Shown here: positions 1 through 10,536 of the stretch, piece after piece
Numbering within the stretch: the stretch's first letter is position 1
Layout of the letters: every line of letters starts with the position of its first letter
From: Pseudohongiella spirulinae
Lineage (GTDB): Bacteria; Pseudomonadota; Gammaproteobacteria; Pseudomonadales; Pseudohongiellaceae
Assembly (NCBI RefSeq): GCF_001444425.1
Contig: NZ_CP013189.1
Coordinates: forward strand, 2,046,001-2,110,000
Direction: 5' to 3'
DNA length: 64,000 nucleotides
The notes under the pieces: model-generated
What the model was told of the DNA's origin: nothing
The model's input: the letters and a program-made list of their open reading frames with translations, nothing else
Databases searched by the model: none
Translations under genes and position numbers: made by a program

Positions 1-400
1 GTTTGACGCCGAAGAACTCAGGATCGACTTCGATCTTCATATCCTGCTTCACGGCTACCTGACAGGACAGACGCCAGTGTTCTTTGGCCTCACCCATGGT
101 GAAGTGTCCGGCCTCGGTCGGCAACATGGAGCCACCACCATCAACCACTTTGCATTTACACTGGGCACAGGTACCGCCACCGCCACAGGCTGATGACAAA
201 TAAATACCGGCATCGGCCAGCGTGTTCAGCAGTTTGCCACCAGCCGGCACAGTGATGGTCTTTTCCGGATCGCCGTTAATCTCAATTTTCACATCACCTG
301 TACTGACCAGGCGTGAACGGGCGGCGAGAATCATCACTACCAGCAGCATCACCACCACGGTGAACATCAAAGCGCCGGCTACAATCGTTGTGATATCCAT
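1..400 (-). CDS. nqrF: Na+-translocating NADH:quinone reductase subunit F (5' part, cut by window edge)
   Basis: NqrF is the NADH-oxidising entry subunit of Na+-NQR; it carries a 2Fe-2S centre and FAD and passes electrons into the membrane complex. The visible 133 residues hold one N-terminal membrane segment (about residues 5-26) followed by a plant-type ferredoxin domain. The cluster cysteines are C72, C78, C81 (in [15 protein letters not shown]) and C113, the spacing typical of NqrF. The ATG at 400 begins MDITTIV and lies 44 bp after the nqrE stop. The FAD and NADH domains lie beyond the left edge. It is the last nqr gene of the operon as read here. Confidence 0.96.
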   Translation of the reverse strand, partial: MDITTIVAGALMFTVVVMLLVVMILAARSRLVSTGDVKIEINGDPEKTITVPAGGKLLNTLADAGIYLSSACGGGGTCAQCKCKVVDGGGSMLPTEAGHFTMGEAKEHWRLSCQVAVKQDMKIEVDPEFFGVK

Positions 401-444
401 TATTTCTGAAACCTTCTCACTTCAAAGTGACTGAAAAAAGTCTG

Positions 445-1053
445 TTACAGAGTCAGACCGCTGAAGGACATAAAGCCCAGTGACATCAGACCGGTGGTCA
501 CGAAAGTTATTCCCAGACCACGCAAACCAGCTGGAACATCACTGTACTTCATCTTTTCCCGGATAGCGGCCAGCAGTATGATGGCCAGCGCCCAGCCGGC
601 ACCTGCGCCCATGCCGTAGGCAACACTTTCAGGGAAGGTATAACTGCGTTCTACCATGAAAAGCGAGGCACCCAGGATGGCACAGTTCACTGTAATCAAC
701 GGCAGAAACACACCCAGCGCGTTGTACAGCGCCGGTACAAACTTATCCAGAAACATTTCCAGAATCTGCACCATTGCCGCAATTACGCCAATGTAACAGA
801 GGAAACCCAGGAAGCTCAGATCCACATCAGACAGACCGGCCCAGGCTAGCGCGCCGTCTTTCAGCAGGTAGTTATAAATCAGGTTGTTCACGGGAACCGT
901 AATGGTTTGTACCACAACCACGGCAATACCCAGACCGATAGCGGTATCGACCTTCTTGGAAACCGCCAGGAAGGTACACATGCCCAGGAAGAGCATCAGC
1001 GCCATATTTTCAACAAAAACCGCGCTGATAAACAGACTCAGATAATGTTCCAT
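445..1053 (-). CDS. nqrE: Na+-translocating NADH:quinone reductase subunit E
   Basis: This is an integral membrane subunit of Na+-NQR, 202 residues, the normal family length, with about six hydrophobic segments. NqrE and NqrD are paralogous, inversely oriented membrane proteins that together hold an iron centre between them and help form the Na+ path. The protein begins [13 protein letters not shown] and ends in a hydrophobic stretch, as in other NqrE proteins. It follows nqrD with only one base between the nqrD stop and its ATG, consistent with translational coupling. Confidence 0.97.
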   Translation of the reverse strand: MEHYLSLFISAVFVENMALMLFLGMCTFLAVSKKVDTAIGLGIAVVVVQTITVPVNNLIYNYLLKDGALAWAGLSDVDLSFLGFLCYIGVIAAMVQILEMFLDKFVPALYNALGVFLPLITVNCAILGASLFMVERSYTFPESVAYGMGAGAGWALAIILLAAIREKMKYSDVPAGLRGLGITFVTTGLMSLGFMSFSGLTL

Positions 1054-1054
1054 A

Positions 1055-1723
1055 TCAATGAGCCCCCTTCTCGGCAGTGTGCGGCATCATTTCAAACTCA
1101 TTCTTCTCCACTTGCTCATCGTACTTGTTACGCAAAATCCAGATAAAGAACCCGATAATAAAGAAGGCACTTGGCGCTAACAACATCAGACCGTTTGGCT
1201 GATACCAGCCACCATTGGCGACTGTTGGCAAAATGGTAATGCCCAGCAAGGTGCCGGAACCAAACAGTTCACGCAGCGTACCGACAACGATCAGCACCAC
1301 GCTGTAGCCCAGGCCGTTGCCGATACCATCAATGAAGCTCAGACCGGGCGGGTTCTTCATGGCGAAGGCCTCAGCGCGACCCATCACGATACAGTTGGTG
1401 ATGATCAGCCCCACAAATACGCTGAGTTGTTTGCTGATTTCGTAGGCAAATGCCTTGAGCACCTGATCCACCAGAATAACCAGCGAGGCGATGATAGTCA
1501 TCTGAATGATGATACGAATACTGCTCGGCATGTGATTGCGGATCATTGAGATGAACAGGTTGGAAAATGCACACACTGTCGTTAACGCCAGGCACATAAC
1601 CAGAGTCACTGACAGACTGGTTGTCACCGCCAGCGCCGAACAGACCCCGAGGATCTGCAGTGCGATGGGATTGTCCATAAAGATCGGTTTGATCAGGATG
1701 GTTTTGGAATTTGCTGCTGCCAT
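1055..1723 (-). CDS. nqrD: Na+-translocating NADH:quinone reductase subunit D
   Basis: This is a membrane subunit of Na+-NQR, paralogous to NqrE. The open frame extends upstream to 1780, but the start is taken at the ATG at 1723 ([19 protein letters not shown]). A GAGG ribosome-binding site precedes it and the resulting 222-residue length suits the family, whereas the longer frame would run into nqrC. Conserved features include the N-terminal segment before the first membrane helix and the C-terminal polar tail. The gene starts 10 bp after the nqrC stop. Confidence 0.96.
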   Translation of the reverse strand: MAAANSKTILIKPIFMDNPIALQILGVCSALAVTTSLSVTLVMCLALTTVCAFSNLFISMIRNHMPSSIRIIIQMTIIASLVILVDQVLKAFAYEISKQLSVFVGLIITNCIVMGRAEAFAMKNPPGLSFIDGIGNGLGYSVVLIVVGTLRELFGSGTLLGITILPTVANGGWYQPNGLMLLAPSAFFIIGFFIWILRNKYDEQVEKNEFEMMPHTAEKGAH

Positions 1724-1733
1724 AGATACCTCG

Positions 1734-2525
1734 TCAGCCTCGCACTTCGTTATCAAGGTAGGGGCCGAAACCACGCTCACCTAACCAGAATTCAATCATG
1801 TTCTCGACACCACGGCTAGTCAGTGTGGCGCCGGACAGCGCATCAACCTGTCGCTCTCCACCGGCACCACCTCCCTTCACGACACGGAAGGCCACATCGC
1901 CGCTTTCATCATAAATCTGTTTGCCGGGCCACTGAGCCTGCCAGCGTGGATTGCTGATTTCACCGCCCAGACCGGGGGTTTCCTGATGGTCGTAGAAACC
2001 GATACCACGCACCGTATTACCGTCGCTTTCCAGCGCCAGGTAACCGTACATGATACCCCACAGGCCGTAACCGCTGACCGGAATGACTACGCTTTCATAT
2101 CCCGAGCTGCCTTCTATGACGTATACAGTGGCATATTTGGCGCGCCGACGAATGGAAGCCACATCCTCGGCACCGCTCAACGCATCCGACAGTGCCGGGT
2201 CATTGCGGGCGCTTTGCTGATCATAGGTTTCAGGATCCAGCCCCAGTTGCTGCAGCTCATCGTCAGTCAGATAACGACCGGCGTCCAGATCAACCATCTT
2301 GGGCGTGAATTCAGCAAACATGGCTGGCACATCGGCATTGGTATTCACCGTCGGATCAAACATACCGGCGGCAATCAGAATATTTTTGTTGCGATCCAGA
2401 ATCTGGTTGGCTGTCTGCATGGGTTTAAGCACAACGGCCGCACTCGAAATCACAATCGAGCACACCACGCACAATCCCAGCGCCACCTTGATGGTGTTGC
2501 CAACGGAGTTCACATTAGACGACAT
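1734..2525 (-). CDS. nqrC: Na+-translocating NADH:quinone reductase subunit C
   Basis: NqrC is anchored by one N-terminal helix and carries a covalently bound FMN in its periplasmic domain. The FMN attachment motif SGATLTS is present with the acceptor Thr near residue 234, close to the C-terminus as expected. A TTG at 2534 could extend the frame, but GGAGG lies about 10 bases before the ATG at 2525 ([11 protein letters not shown]) and only one base before the TTG, so 2525 is preferred. The start overlaps the end of nqrB by 11 bp. Confidence 0.96.
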   Translation of the reverse strand: MSSNVNSVGNTIKVALGLCVVCSIVISSAAVVLKPMQTANQILDRNKNILIAAGMFDPTVNTNADVPAMFAEFTPKMVDLDAGRYLTDDELQQLGLDPETYDQQSARNDPALSDALSGAEDVASIRRRAKYATVYVIEGSSGYESVVIPVSGYGLWGIMYGYLALESDGNTVRGIGFYDHQETPGLGGEISNPRWQAQWPGKQIYDESGDVAFRVVKGGGAGGERQVDALSGATLTSRGVENMIEFWLGERGFGPYLDNEVRG

Positions 2526-3732
2526 TGCGGGCAATCCTCCGTTTGATATTGGCTTTCACTACGAAATAATCGATCAGCGGGGCACACAGGTTACCGAACA
2601 GAATAGCCAGCATCATGCCCTCCGGATAAGCCGGGTTGAGTACGCGGATCATCACAACCAGCATACCAATCAGAATACCAAACACCCATTTACCGGTATT
2701 GGTCATGGAGGCTGATACAGGGTCGGTGGCCATGAACACCATACCAAAGGCAAAACCACCCAGCACCAGATGCCAGTACCAGGGGGTAGCAAACGCCGGA
2801 TTGGTGTCAGAGCCGACCATGTTGAGGAAAGTAGAGAAAATCACCATACCAACGAACACACCCAGCATGATGCGCCAGGAAGCAATGCGGGTGATGAGCA
2901 GAATTGCTGCGCCGATCAGAATCGCCAGCGTCGAGACCTCACCGATTGAACCCTGCATTCGACCAAAGAAGGCATCCAGCCAGGTCAGTTGCTCGCCGGT
3001 CGCGGCCATCACAGCGGGCAGACCGTCTGTGGCTATCTGGCTAAGCGCCGTTGCGCCAGAAAATCCGTCCACCGCCGTCCAGACAGAATCACCGGAAATT
3101 TGCGGAGCATAGGCGAAAAACAGAAAGGCCCTTCCCGTAAGCGCGGGGTTAAGGAAGTTTTTGCCAGTACCACCGAAGACTTCCTTGCCGACTATCACAC
3201 CAAAGGAAATACCCAAAGCGGCCTGCCATAAGGGCAGCGAAGGCGGCACAATCAGAGCGAAAAGAATTGAGGTAACGAAGAAGCCTTCGTTGATCTCGTG
3301 GCCGCGTTTAATAGCGAACAGAACTTCCCAGAAGCCGCCAACAATAAATACCGTGGCGTAAATGGGCAGATAATACATGGCACCATGCCAGAAGTTATCC
3401 CAGATACTCTCCGGATTGTGTCCGGCCAGCAGACTGATCAGCGCACCGCGCCAGCCTTCCACTGACTCTATGCCCATGTTCATCATGGCCATATTGGCCT
3501 GATAACCGACGTTGTACATGCCGTAGAACATGGCGGGAAAAGCCGCAAACCAGACGGTGATCATGATGCGTTTGAGGTCGATACCGTCACGCACATGAGA
3601 TCCGGCAACGGTGACTTTGCTCGGAGAGTAAAAAATGGTATCCACGGCTTCATATAGTGGATACATCTTTTCGTATTTGCCGCCTTTTTCAAACTGCGGC
3701 GCCATATCATCAAGTATTTTACGCAGACCCAT
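2515..3732 (-). CDS. nqrB: Na+-translocating NADH:quinone reductase subunit B
   Basis: This is the large polytopic membrane subunit of Na+-NQR, 405 residues. It takes part in Na+ movement, the ubiquinone site and covalent FMN binding. The FMN motif [11 protein letters not shown] is visible with the acceptor Thr at residue 228. A long soluble N-terminus ([25 protein letters not shown], shown in part by position 1-25) precedes the first helix near residue 55, as in characterised NqrB. It is followed by nqrC with an overlap and preceded by nqrA with a 14 bp gap. Confidence 0.97.
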   Translation of the reverse strand: MGLRKILDDMAPQFEKGGKYEKMYPLYEAVDTIFYSPSKVTVAGSHVRDGIDLKRIMITVWFAAFPAMFYGMYNVGYQANMAMMNMGIESVEGWRGALISLLAGHNPESIWDNFWHGAMYYLPIYATVFIVGGFWEVLFAIKRGHEINEGFFVTSILFALIVPPSLPLWQAALGISFGVIVGKEVFGGTGKNFLNPALTGRAFLFFAYAPQISGDSVWTAVDGFSGATALSQIATDGLPAVMAATGEQLTWLDAFFGRMQGSIGEVSTLAILIGAAILLITRIASWRIMLGVFVGMVIFSTFLNMVGSDTNPAFATPWYWHLVLGGFAFGMVFMATDPVSASMTNTGKWVFGILIGMLVVMIRVLNPAYPEGMMLAILFGNLCAPLIDYFVVKANIKRRIARNVV

Positions 3733-3746
3733 GTTTCAGCTTTCCA

Positions 3747-5105
3747 TCAAGTCTCTTTTTCGATACGCGTGAGGTTGCTACGCAGAATCGGACCATATTC
3801 GTATTTACCCGGACACACGTAGGTGCAAAGTGCCAGGTCCTCTTCGTCCAGTTCCAGACAGCCCAGATTCATGGCTGTTTCGATATCGCCAACAATCAGC
3901 GAGCGCAGCAGTTGTGTCGGCAGAATATCCAGCGGCATGATGGTCTCGTAACTGCCCACCGGCACCATGGCACGCTCACTGCCATTGGTCGTGGTTGTCA
4001 TGTCCAGCTTTTTGCCTTTGAACAGACTGGTCAGATAGATACCCAGATTGGAGTGGCGGTTGCTGCCCGGCGACAGGTATCCAAACAGCGGACGCTCACG
4101 GCCTTCTTTCAGCACGGAGATCTGCTGGTGATAGCGACCCAGGAAATTTTCAGGATCTGCCACTTTGCGACCAGCCAGCACAGTGCCGGAAACAATCCGG
4201 TTTTCACCGTCCTTCAGTTCATTAGCCAACAATTCTGTTAGATTGGCGCCAACCCGGGTGCGCAGCAGGCGCGGACGCTTGACCTGAGGACCCGCCAGCG
4301 CAACCACGCGCTCATTCCAGATCTGCCCGGTGCTGAACAGCTTGCCAATGGCAATCACGTCCTGAAAATTAACGCTCCAGACCCACTTGTTGAGACTGAC
4401 CGGGTCCAGAAAATGAATATGGGTACCTGTCAGGCCGGCTGGGTGCGGGCCATCAAAGTCTTCAACCTGCACACTGGATGGCAGACCCTGACCTTCCAGC
4501 CCGGCAAAGCTTCCGGCACGGCGGCATACAAACACTTTGCCTTCGGTCAGACGCGCCAGCACACTGATACCACGCAGCAGATCCTGCGCATGATCCCTTG
4601 CAACCACTTCTGGATCCATGGCCAGCGGATTGCTGTCCATCAGATTGATAAAAATCGAGGATGGTGTTGTCTGGGGATCCGGTACTCTACTGAATGGCCG
4701 GGTGCGCAGTGTGGTCCACAATCCGGAATCAACCAGATTCTCCACCACCTTATCGCGCTCCAGGCCAGCGATCTGCTCATCATTGTAGCTGGCAAAGGTT
4801 TCCTGATCTGACTGATCTTCATCCAGATCAATCACCAGTGACAGGAACACCCGCTTTTCACCCCGGTTAATGGCACGAACAGTACCGGTCCCCGGCGCGG
4901 TGTATTTAACACCTTCGGTTTTCTTGTCAGTAAACACCAATTGGCCCAGACGGACCCGGTCTCCTTCTCGAACTTCCATGGTGGGCTTCATGCCAACGTA
5001 GTCGTTCCCCAGTATCGCTACCGAGCGCACCGCAGCAGCATCTTCAATTGCCTGCTCAGGAGCACCATTTATAGGTAGGTCCAAACCGCGCTTAATTCTG
5101 ATCAT
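3747..5105 (-). CDS. nqrA: Na+-translocating NADH:quinone reductase subunit A
   Basis: NqrA is the soluble cytoplasmic-side subunit of Na+-NQR, associated with quinone binding. The 452-residue length and the start [18 protein letters not shown] are typical. The middle and C-terminal parts keep the family's conserved blocks, including a cysteine-containing segment near the end ([15 protein letters not shown]). It is the first gene of the nqrABCDEF operon. The upstream leader is about 270 bp up to a large palindrome, with a candidate promoter at 5299-5328. Confidence 0.97.
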   Translation of the reverse strand: MIRIKRGLDLPINGAPEQAIEDAAAVRSVAILGNDYVGMKPTMEVREGDRVRLGQLVFTDKKTEGVKYTAPGTGTVRAINRGEKRVFLSLVIDLDEDQSDQETFASYNDEQIAGLERDKVVENLVDSGLWTTLRTRPFSRVPDPQTTPSSIFINLMDSNPLAMDPEVVARDHAQDLLRGISVLARLTEGKVFVCRRAGSFAGLEGQGLPSSVQVEDFDGPHPAGLTGTHIHFLDPVSLNKWVWSVNFQDVIAIGKLFSTGQIWNERVVALAGPQVKRPRLLRTRVGANLTELLANELKDGENRIVSGTVLAGRKVADPENFLGRYHQQISVLKEGRERPLFGYLSPGSNRHSNLGIYLTSLFKGKKLDMTTTTNGSERAMVPVGSYETIMPLDILPTQLLRSLIVGDIETAMNLGCLELDEEDLALCTYVCPGKYEYGPILRSNLTRIEKET

Positions 5106-5298
5106 TCATCAGGCCTAGTCTTTAATTTTCAGGATTAACGTTTGTTTGTTACGTATTTCACGCCAGTCTGATACAGCGTACGCATACAGCACCACTGCGG
5201 CCTCGCGCCGCTCTGAGAGAGATATGTCACCCATCAAGAATGACAGACATTTTTTATGTGGCAGCCAGGTATCGGCGGGCGCCGTCAAAACGGGCATA

Positions 5299-5328
5299 AT
5301 TATAGAGATAAGTGGCTTGATTTGCCAC
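5299..5328 (-). promoter_or_regulatory. candidate sigma-70 promoter of the nqr operon
   Basis: On the minus strand a perfect TATAAT (-10, at 5299-5304) lies 18 bases after GTGGCA (-35, at 5323-5328, four of six consensus bases). Transcription would start near 5292 and give a leader of about 185 nt before nqrA. I see no known riboswitch in that leader. The spacing and perfect -10 make it plausible, but it is a by-eye call. Confidence 0.5.
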
Positions 5329-5373
5329 TGATTTGTTAACTTTCTGAGCCAATTCAGTGTCAGTTGATACACT

Positions 5374-5492
5374 GGGGACGGAGGCGGTGACGCGGGGGAC
5401 GGAGGCGGTCTACGTCCCCACGCTTGGGGACGTAGACCGCCTCCGTCCCCCGCGTCACCGCCTCCGTCCCCCGCGTCACCGCCTCCGTCCCC
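5374..5492. repeat. 46-bp perfect inverted repeat built from the GC-rich 25-mer
   Basis: Positions 5374-5419 and 5426-5471 are exact reverse complements separated by a 6-base loop (acgctt). A further half unit (CGCGTCACC then GCCTCCGTCCCC) follows to 5492. Each arm contains the 25-base sequence that starts GGGGACGGAGGCGGTCTACG and ends TCCCC, also found at 27985, 28234 (inverted, one base shorter) and 47507. The palindrome lies 6 bp beyond the GAPDH stop and upstream of the nqr promoter. It lacks a T tract, so it is not a standard terminator, although its transcript would form a very stable hairpin. Confidence 0.9.
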
Positions 5493-5498
5493 AGCACA

Positions 5499-6959
5499 TC
5501 AACCCTCTACCGGATAGACCCGGTAGTTAACGCCGGCCATGCGGTAGACCATGCGCACGACCTGGTTGCAGTAACCGAACTCGTTGTCGTACCACAGGTA
5601 GAGGACGCAGCGGTTGCCATCGACGATGGTGGCTGTAGAGTCGACGATCGCCGCTTCGCGGGTACCAACGAAGTCGCTGGAGACAGCATCGGGATCCTGG
5701 GTGTAGCTGATCTGGTTCTGCAGCGGTGAGTGCAGGGCCAGCAGACGCAGGAACTCGTTGATCTCTTCCTTGGTGGTGGATTTCTCCAGATTGAGCATCA
5801 GGATAGCCATGGACACGTTGGGGATTGGCACCCGCACGGCGTTGCCGGTCAGTTTGCCGGCCAGTTCAGGTACGGCCTTGACCACCGCTTTGGCGGCGCC
5901 GGTTTCGGTCAGTACCATGTTCAGCGCTGCGCTGCGGCCACGACGATTGCCGGTGTGGTAATTGTCAATCAGGTTCTGGTCGTTGGTGTAGGCGTGCACC
6001 GTTTCAACGTGTCCGCTGGCCACACCGTACTCGTCGTTCAGTACCTTCAACACAGGTGCGATGGCATTGGTCGTGCAAGATGCTGCCGTGATGATCTTGT
6101 CATCGGGGCTGATCTGATTGTCATTGATGCCATAAACGATATTCTTCAGGTTGCCCTTGCCTGGTGCCGTCAGCATTACTTTGCTGGCCCCTTTGGACTT
6201 CAGGTGCAGAGACAGACCGGCCTCATCGCGCCATTTACCGGTGTTATCAATCACCAACGCGTCTTCGATGCCGTACTGGGTGTAATCGATTTCATCCGGG
6301 TTGTTCGCGTAGATAACGTGAACCACATTACCGTTACAGATCAGACAGTTATTTTCTTCATCGATACGCACCGTTCCCTGGAACGTGCCGTGCACGGAAT
6401 CAGAGGTAAACAGACTGGCACGCTTGATCAAATCACCTTCTTTACCGGGACGCACAACAACAGCACGCAAGCGCATGACCTCACCGGTGCTGGTGCGCTC
6501 GATCAGCAGCCTGGCAATCAGACGGCCGATGCGGCCGAAACCGTACAACACAATATCCTGAGACTTTTTGCTGGGCGGGGTTTTGTCACCCACCAGGTGC
6601 GCCAGTTCCTTTGCCACAAAATCTTCCACCGCAGGAGCGCTACCGTCTTTCTGAAGCTCCATGTATTTGACAGTCAACTTGCCCAGATCAATCTGACAGT
6701 GCCACAGATCCAGTTTGGCCAGCGCCATCAGCACGGGGTGCGACTCAAACTCCGACATCTCGTTACGTCCCACCTGGCGCACAAAACGATGTGACTTCAT
6801 GATATTGGTCACAGATCGGTTATGCAGGGGACGGCCATAAATAAACACGCCGACATTGCGCTCGCTGTACAGACGTCCTACCACAGGAATCATTTCCTGG
6901 GCCAGGGCTTCTCTTGCTTTCCAATCGCTGAAATAATCATCCGGGCTGGGTCGAGTCAC
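5499..6959 (-). CDS. gap: glyceraldehyde-3-phosphate dehydrogenase, long form
   Basis: The enzyme oxidises glyceraldehyde-3-phosphate to 1,3-bisphosphoglycerate or runs the reverse reaction. It is the long (about 486-residue) type known from Pseudomonas and Vibrio relatives, with about 140 extra N-terminal residues before the Rossmann domain (VLYGFGRIGRLIARLL). The catalytic cysteine is C295 in AASCTTNAIAPV. The open frame reaches 7148, but the family alignment starts at VTRPSPDDYFSDWKARE, so the GTG at 6959 with an upstream AGG is chosen. It is divergent from mfd, 136 bp away. Confidence 0.92.
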   Translation of the reverse strand: MTRPSPDDYFSDWKAREALAQEMIPVVGRLYSERNVGVFIYGRPLHNRSVTNIMKSHRFVRQVGRNEMSEFESHPVLMALAKLDLWHCQIDLGKLTVKYMELQKDGSAPAVEDFVAKELAHLVGDKTPPSKKSQDIVLYGFGRIGRLIARLLIERTSTGEVMRLRAVVVRPGKEGDLIKRASLFTSDSVHGTFQGTVRIDEENNCLICNGNVVHVIYANNPDEIDYTQYGIEDALVIDNTGKWRDEAGLSLHLKSKGASKVMLTAPGKGNLKNIVYGINDNQISPDDKIITAASCTTNAIAPVLKVLNDEYGVASGHVETVHAYTNDQNLIDNYHTGNRRGRSAALNMVLTETGAAKAVVKAVPELAGKLTGNAVRVPIPNVSMAILMLNLEKSTTKEEINEFLRLLALHSPLQNQISYTQDPDAVSSDFVGTREAAIVDSTATIVDGNRCVLYLWYDNEFGYCNQVVRMVYRMAGVNYRVYPVEG

Positions 6960-7095
6960 GTCAGTTACCTGTTTGTCATAGAGATGAATTAAAGGGGCGC
7001 ATATTATCTTGCGATTAGCCCGCCGGTGCAACTTTATCGGGACTGTGCCAAAATACGTGCCCTTTTTATGGCTCACGGACTGACCGCATTCTGCT

Positions 7096-10000
7096 ATGGC
7101 AACTTTTGACCTGCTTTCCCCTCCTCTCCCCGACATAGCCCACAACACTCAGTGGCGAGATCTGGCTGACAGCGAACTGGCCCTGGCACTGGTGCATGCC
7201 GCCCGCAGTGTGGCACGGCGGTCACAGGCACCGGTCATGGTCATCAGCAACAGCAGCGAGGATGCCGAGCAACTGCGCCGCGAGCTTGTATTCTTTGCCG
7301 GCGATGATGAGAGCCTGTCCATCTATACATTCCCCGACTGGGAAACACTGCCTTACGATTCCTTCTCGCCCCATCAGGATATTGTCTCAGAGCGCCTTAG
7401 CGCCCTTTATCATCTGCCGGACCTGAAAAGCGGCATCGTCATAGTACCGATCAACAGCCTGATGCACCGTCTGCCGCCGCGCGAGTATGTGCTGGGCAAC
7501 AGTCTGATGGTGAAAACAGGTGAACGACTGGATACCGATGCGCTGCGCAGTCGCCTGATAGAGGCCGGCTACCAGCATGTAGATTCTGTTTACGAGCATG
7601 GAGAATTTGCCGTACGCGGCGCCATCGTCGACATCTTCCCAATGGGGAGTCGGCAGCCCTTTCGCATCGACCTGTTTGATGACGAAATAGAATCGCTGCG
7701 CACCTTCGATCCGGAGACACAGCTGTCCCTGGAAAAAGTTTCCGAAATACGTGTACTGCCCGGCCGTGAATATCCCTTGAACGAAACCGGGCGCAGCCAG
7801 TTCCGGCGCCGGTTCCGGGAGCGTTTCGATGTGGATACCCGTGAATGCAGCCTGTATCAGGACATCAGCGAAGGTATCGCCTCAACAGGTGCGGAATATT
7901 ATCTGCCGCTGTTTTATGAGCAGTTAAGTCATTTATTCGAATATTTGCCAGAGCGAACGCTGGTGGTGCGCTCACGGCAACTGGAACAGCCGGCGCAGCG
8001 ATTCTGGCAGGACATTGAAGCGCGGCACGAAGACCGACGCTATGACCGGATGCGCCCCGTTCTACCACCATCAGAAATTTTCATGATGCCGGAAGAAGTC
8101 TTCCGACAGATCAAGCCATTTGCCACCGTCACCCTTGAAGGCGTTGCCGCCAGCCGCTTCCCGGAATTAACCAGTGACAGCCAGCCGGGCCAGCAAATGC
8201 AGGCGCTGCGACATTTTATTGACAAGCACCCCGACTACCGACTGCTGATTTGTGCGGAAACTGCAGGTCGGCGCGAGGTGTTGAGCGAGCTGTTGCGCGC
8301 TGTTCCTTTGAGCACGCAATCGGTGGATTCCTGGCAAGAGTTCAGTGACGGTTCGCTGTCCCCTGCCATTACGATTGCCTCTCTGGACAAAGGTCTGCTG
8401 CTGCCTGATCAGAAACTGGCAATGATCACCGAGTCTCAGCTCCTGGGGCGCAAAATCGCACAGCGGCGCCGACGTCGCAAGACTCAGGACAATACCGATT
8501 TTATCATCAAGAGTCTGACAGAATTGCACCCGGGCGCCGCCGTTGTTCATCTGGATCACGGCGTCGGGCGCTATGTGGGCTTGCAGAACCTGACCATCGA
8601 AAACCAGCAGGCGGAGTTCCTGACCCTGGAATATGCCAAAGGTGCCACCTTATATGTGCCGGTTGCCAACCTGCATCTGATCAGTCGCTACGGAGGCACC
8701 GATCCCGAACTGGCGCCACTGGACACACTGGGCAACGACACCTGGCAGAAAAACAAACGCAAAGCGGCGGAAAAAATTCGCGATGCGGCAGCCGAACTGC
8801 TGGACATCTACGCCAAACGCGAAGCCAAAAAAGGCTTTCCCTACCGCGTCGATGACATCGATATGGAGCGCTTCGCCGACGGTTTTCCGTTTGAAGAAAC
8901 ACCTGACCAGCTCGACGCCATCAATGGCGTGATTGCCGACATGCAATCAGCTCGCGCCATGGACCGGCTGGTATGCGGCGATGTCGGTTTCGGAAAAACC
9001 GAGGTAGCCATGCGCGCCGCTTTTATCGCTGTACAGAACCACAAACAGGTTGTGATGCTGGTGCCAACAACACTGCTGGCACAGCAACACTATGACAGTT
9101 TCCAGGATCGTTTTGCCGACTGGCCGGTCACCGTGGAGCTGATCTCCCGCTTTCGCACCGGGCAGCAGCAGACCGACACGCTGAAACGCATCGAGGATGG
9201 CCAGGCCGATATCATAATCGGCACACATAAACTGCTGCAAAGTTCGATCAAGTACAAAGACCTGGGCCTGCTGATCATCGATGAAGAGCACCGCTTTGGG
9301 GTACAGCAAAAAGAACGCATCAAAGCGTTGCGTGCGGAGGTTGATATTCTGACCATGACCGCCACGCCCATTCCGCGCACACTGAATCTGGCCATGTCCG
9401 GTGTGCGTGACCTGTCACTGATTGTCACGCCACCAGCCAAACGCCTGTCGGTAAAAACTTTTGTGCGCGAGCAGCAGGACAGCCTGACCAAAGAGGCGAT
9501 TCTGCGGGAACTGCTGCGCGGCGGCCAGGTGTTTTACCTTCATAACGAAGTCAAAACCATCGAGCGCACCGCCGAGCATCTTCGCGAACTGGTACCGGAG
9601 GCTCGCGTGTGTGTGGCTCACGGTCAGCTGCCCGAACGCGAACTGGAGACCATCATGGCGGACTTCTATCACAAGAAGTACAACATCCTGGTCTGCTCCA
9701 CCATTATCGAAACCGGCATCGACATTCCAAACGCCAACACCATCATTATCGACCGTGCCGACAAGCTGGGACTGGCGCAATTGCATCAATTGCGCGGCCG
9801 GGTGGGCCGTTCGCATCACCAGGCCTATGCCTACCTGCTGACGCCACCGCCAAAATCACTGAGCACCGATGCCCAGAAACGCCTGGAAGCCATTATGGCC
9901 GCCAGCACACTCGGCGCCGGCTTCACCCTGGCAAGCCATGATCTGGAAATTCGCGGTGCCGGTGAAATTCTGGGCGAAGAACAGACCGGTCATATGCAAA

Positions 10001-10536
10001 AAATCGGTTTTACCCTGTACACCGAAATGCTCGATGAAGCCGTCAAGGCCATGCGTGAAGGCCGCTCGCCCAATGTCGATCTGGTCCTGCAAAGTGGCAG
10101 CGAAATCAATCTGCGCGTCCCGGCACTTATTCCGGAAGACTATCTGCCGGATATTCATACACGTCTGATCATGTACAAACGCATTGCCGGTGCACGTGAT
10201 GAAGAAGAACTGCAGGACTTACATGTGGAAATGACTGACCGTTTCGGGCTGTTGCCGGAACAGGTGAAGATTCTGCTGTCTGTCACCCGCCTTAAATTGA
10301 GGGCCGAAGAGTATGGCATCAGTAAAATTGATGCCAGTGCCCAGACTGGCCGTATCGTGTTCCGTCAGCACACCAAAGTCGATCCACTGTCTATTGTTCA
10401 GCTGGTACAGAAGCAATCACGCCTTTACAAACTATCCGGTCCCGCTCAGCTTGGCTTTACCCACGGCCAGGAAAAGCCCGCTGCGCGCATCGAGTTTATT
10501 AATAAAACACTGGATCAGTTTCGACTATCTTCCTGA
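7096..10536 (+). CDS. mfd: transcription-repair coupling factor Mfd
   Basis: Mfd removes RNA polymerase stalled at DNA lesions and recruits UvrA, starting transcription-coupled repair. All expected regions are visible in 1146 residues: an N-terminal UvrB-like part (VMVISNSSEDAEQLRREL), an RNA-polymerase-interaction domain near residues 477-550 (AAVVHLDHGVGRYVGLQ), and helicase motor motifs. These include Walker A GDVGFGKTEVAMRA near 628, DEEH near 729 and a C-terminal TRCF domain. It is convergent with the symporter gene and overlaps its 3' end by 22 bp. Confidence 0.97.
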   Translation: MATFDLLSPPLPDIAHNTQWRDLADSELALALVHAARSVARRSQAPVMVISNSSEDAEQLRRELVFFAGDDESLSIYTFPDWETLPYDSFSPHQDIVSERLSALYHLPDLKSGIVIVPINSLMHRLPPREYVLGNSLMVKTGERLDTDALRSRLIEAGYQHVDSVYEHGEFAVRGAIVDIFPMGSRQPFRIDLFDDEIESLRTFDPETQLSLEKVSEIRVLPGREYPLNETGRSQFRRRFRERFDVDTRECSLYQDISEGIASTGAEYYLPLFYEQLSHLFEYLPERTLVVRSRQLEQPAQRFWQDIEARHEDRRYDRMRPVLPPSEIFMMPEEVFRQIKPFATVTLEGVAASRFPELTSDSQPGQQMQALRHFIDKHPDYRLLICAETAGRREVLSELLRAVPLSTQSVDSWQEFSDGSLSPAITIASLDKGLLLPDQKLAMITESQLLGRKIAQRRRRRKTQDNTDFIIKSLTELHPGAAVVHLDHGVGRYVGLQNLTIENQQAEFLTLEYAKGATLYVPVANLHLISRYGGTDPELAPLDTLGNDTWQKNKRKAAEKIRDAAAELLDIYAKREAKKGFPYRVDDIDMERFADGFPFEETPDQLDAINGVIADMQSARAMDRLVCGDVGFGKTEVAMRAAFIAVQNHKQVVMLVPTTLLAQQHYDSFQDRFADWPVTVELISRFRTGQQQTDTLKRIEDGQADIIIGTHKLLQSSIKYKDLGLLIIDEEHRFGVQQKERIKALRAEVDILTMTATPIPRTLNLAMSGVRDLSLIVTPPAKRLSVKTFVREQQDSLTKEAILRELLRGGQVFYLHNEVKTIERTAEHLRELVPEARVCVAHGQLPERELETIMADFYHKKYNILVCSTIIETGIDIPNANTIIIDRADKLGLAQLHQLRGRVGRSHHQAYAYLLTPPPKSLSTDAQKRLEAIMAASTLGAGFTLASHDLEIRGAGEILGEEQTGHMQKIGFTLYTEMLDEAVKAMREGRSPNVDLVLQSGSEINLRVPALIPEDYLPDIHTRLIMYKRIAGARDEEELQDLHVEMTDRFGLLPEQVKILLSVTRLKLRAEEYGISKIDASAQTGRIVFRQHTKVDPLSIVQLVQKQSRLYKLSGPAQLGFTHGQEKPAARIEFINKTLDQFRLSS

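Noticed and set aside
5115-5372. 85-codon frame in the nqr leader
   Set aside because: It covers the proposed promoter, has no ribosome-binding site and no similarity I recognise; treated as non-coding leader.
5730-6794. 354-codon plus-strand frame opposite GAPDH
   Set aside because: It is antisense to a strongly conserved enzyme gene. Its product is rich in His, Gln and Arg, as typical of a mirrored GC-rich gene.
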